From Akkermansiaceae bacterium (GTDB taxonomy: Bacteria; Verrucomicrobiota; Verrucomicrobiia; Verrucomicrobiales; Akkermansiaceae), in the NCBI GenBank assembly GCA_022510805.1, contig JAFLSS010000004.1, positions 1 through 64,000 on the forward strand: a DNA stretch of 64,000 nucleotides, written 5' to 3'. Within the stretch, counting starts at the first letter, position 1, and every line of letters begins with the position of its first letter. The notes under the pieces were generated by a model. It searched no databases, was not told where the DNA came from, and was given only the letters and a program-made list of their open reading frames with translations. A program made the position numbers and the translations under genes. Shown in pieces: positions 63,743-64,000 of the stretch.

Positions 63743-64000
63743 TTAGTGGGCGGGGGTGGGGGCCGGGATGGCGCCGAAGCAGTGCGCGCAGTTCCAGAGG
63801 GCGCGCGGGTGGTGGAAGAATGATTTCCAGATGGAGCCTTTCAGGCCATTGGCCGGCGAGCCGTCGCGCTCACAGTAGCCATACCACTCACCATGCCGGT
63901 GGTCTTGCAGGTGGGTGAATGACCAGTCGTGAATGCGCTGGTGCCACTCGGCGTATTTTTCATTGCCGGTCATGGTGTAGGCCAGCGCGGTGCCGATGAG
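63743..64000 (-). CDS. N-acylglucosamine 2-epimerase-family protein, C-terminal part
   Basis: The visible 85 residues extend off the right edge. They hold the AGE/renin-binding-protein C-terminal pattern: DWSFTHLQDHRHGEWYGYCE, RDGSPANGLKGSIWKSFFHH and PRALWNCAHC. The family isomerises N-acylglucosamine/N-acylmannosamine or related sugars. Sugar-amine metabolism beside phosphofructokinase genes is plausible in a mucus-degrading lineage. The gap to pfk2 is 22 nt, so it may be in the same operon. Confidence 0.85.
   Translation of the reverse strand, partial: LIGTALAYTMTGNEKYAEWHQRIHDWSFTHLQDHRHGEWYGYCERDGSPANGLKGSIWKSFFHHPRALWNCAHCFGAIPAPTPAH

Overview
The window looks like chromosomal DNA of a high-GC Verrucomicrobiota bacterium, probably an Akkermansia-like gut lineage. 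The main pointers are an 11.6-kb autotransporter whose leader begins MKLHLPSSLRKALLAC, a membrane-anchored Ser/Thr kinase with PEGA and formylglycine-enzyme-like domains, GYF/RDD and CD225/DUF2752 membrane proteins, and NspC-type polyamine synthesis. The assignment to a genus is inference. No rRNA, tRNA, CRISPR array or transposase was recognised.

Layout. 1-3840: an AT-richer stretch with an unknown partial gene, an unknown exported protein and a 19-unit Sel1 repeat protein; probably acquired or fast-evolving. 3840-19259, mostly minus strand: a small basic protein, dnaE, the kinase, a coiled-coil/TPR exported protein, a small conserved protein, nspC with a lipoprotein, a U32-family protein, and a fused coaE-rho gene. 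19437-27622, plus strand: thioredoxin-like protein, a DUF362 plus polyferredoxin redox pair, Sel1 protein, queG, a membrane zinc peptidase, an HU-like protein, a thioredoxin-fold lipoprotein and trpS. 27634-39436, minus strand: uvrC, RNase G/E, mreB, a CPA2 antiporter with an rRNA methyltransferase, then pheA-holB-yicC-gmk and a mini-RNase III-like gene. 39554-52549: the giant autotransporter and a divergent YD-repeat-like membrane protein. 52654-64000: hisS, CD225/DUF2752, nadK-argB-corA, a LolC/E-type permease with an RDD protein, and a three-gene unit with two phosphofructokinase paralogues around an S11-peptidase-like lipoprotein, then a partial AGE-family gene.

Three themes stand out. 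(1) The phosphofructokinase unit: the upstream paralogue has lost three active-site residues, and the S11-like protein between the two has lost all three catalytic motifs, so one apparently active PFK is made together with two pseudoenzymes. (2) Dephospho-CoA kinase and Rho are one polypeptide. (3) Many genes have near-consensus sigma-70 promoters with 17-bp spacers placed 6-11 nt before the start codon, predicting leaderless or nearly leaderless mRNAs (coaE-rho, rlmI, uvrC, pheA, the lipoprotein at 15962, the kinase). mreB is the opposite case, with a structured leader of about 145 nt.
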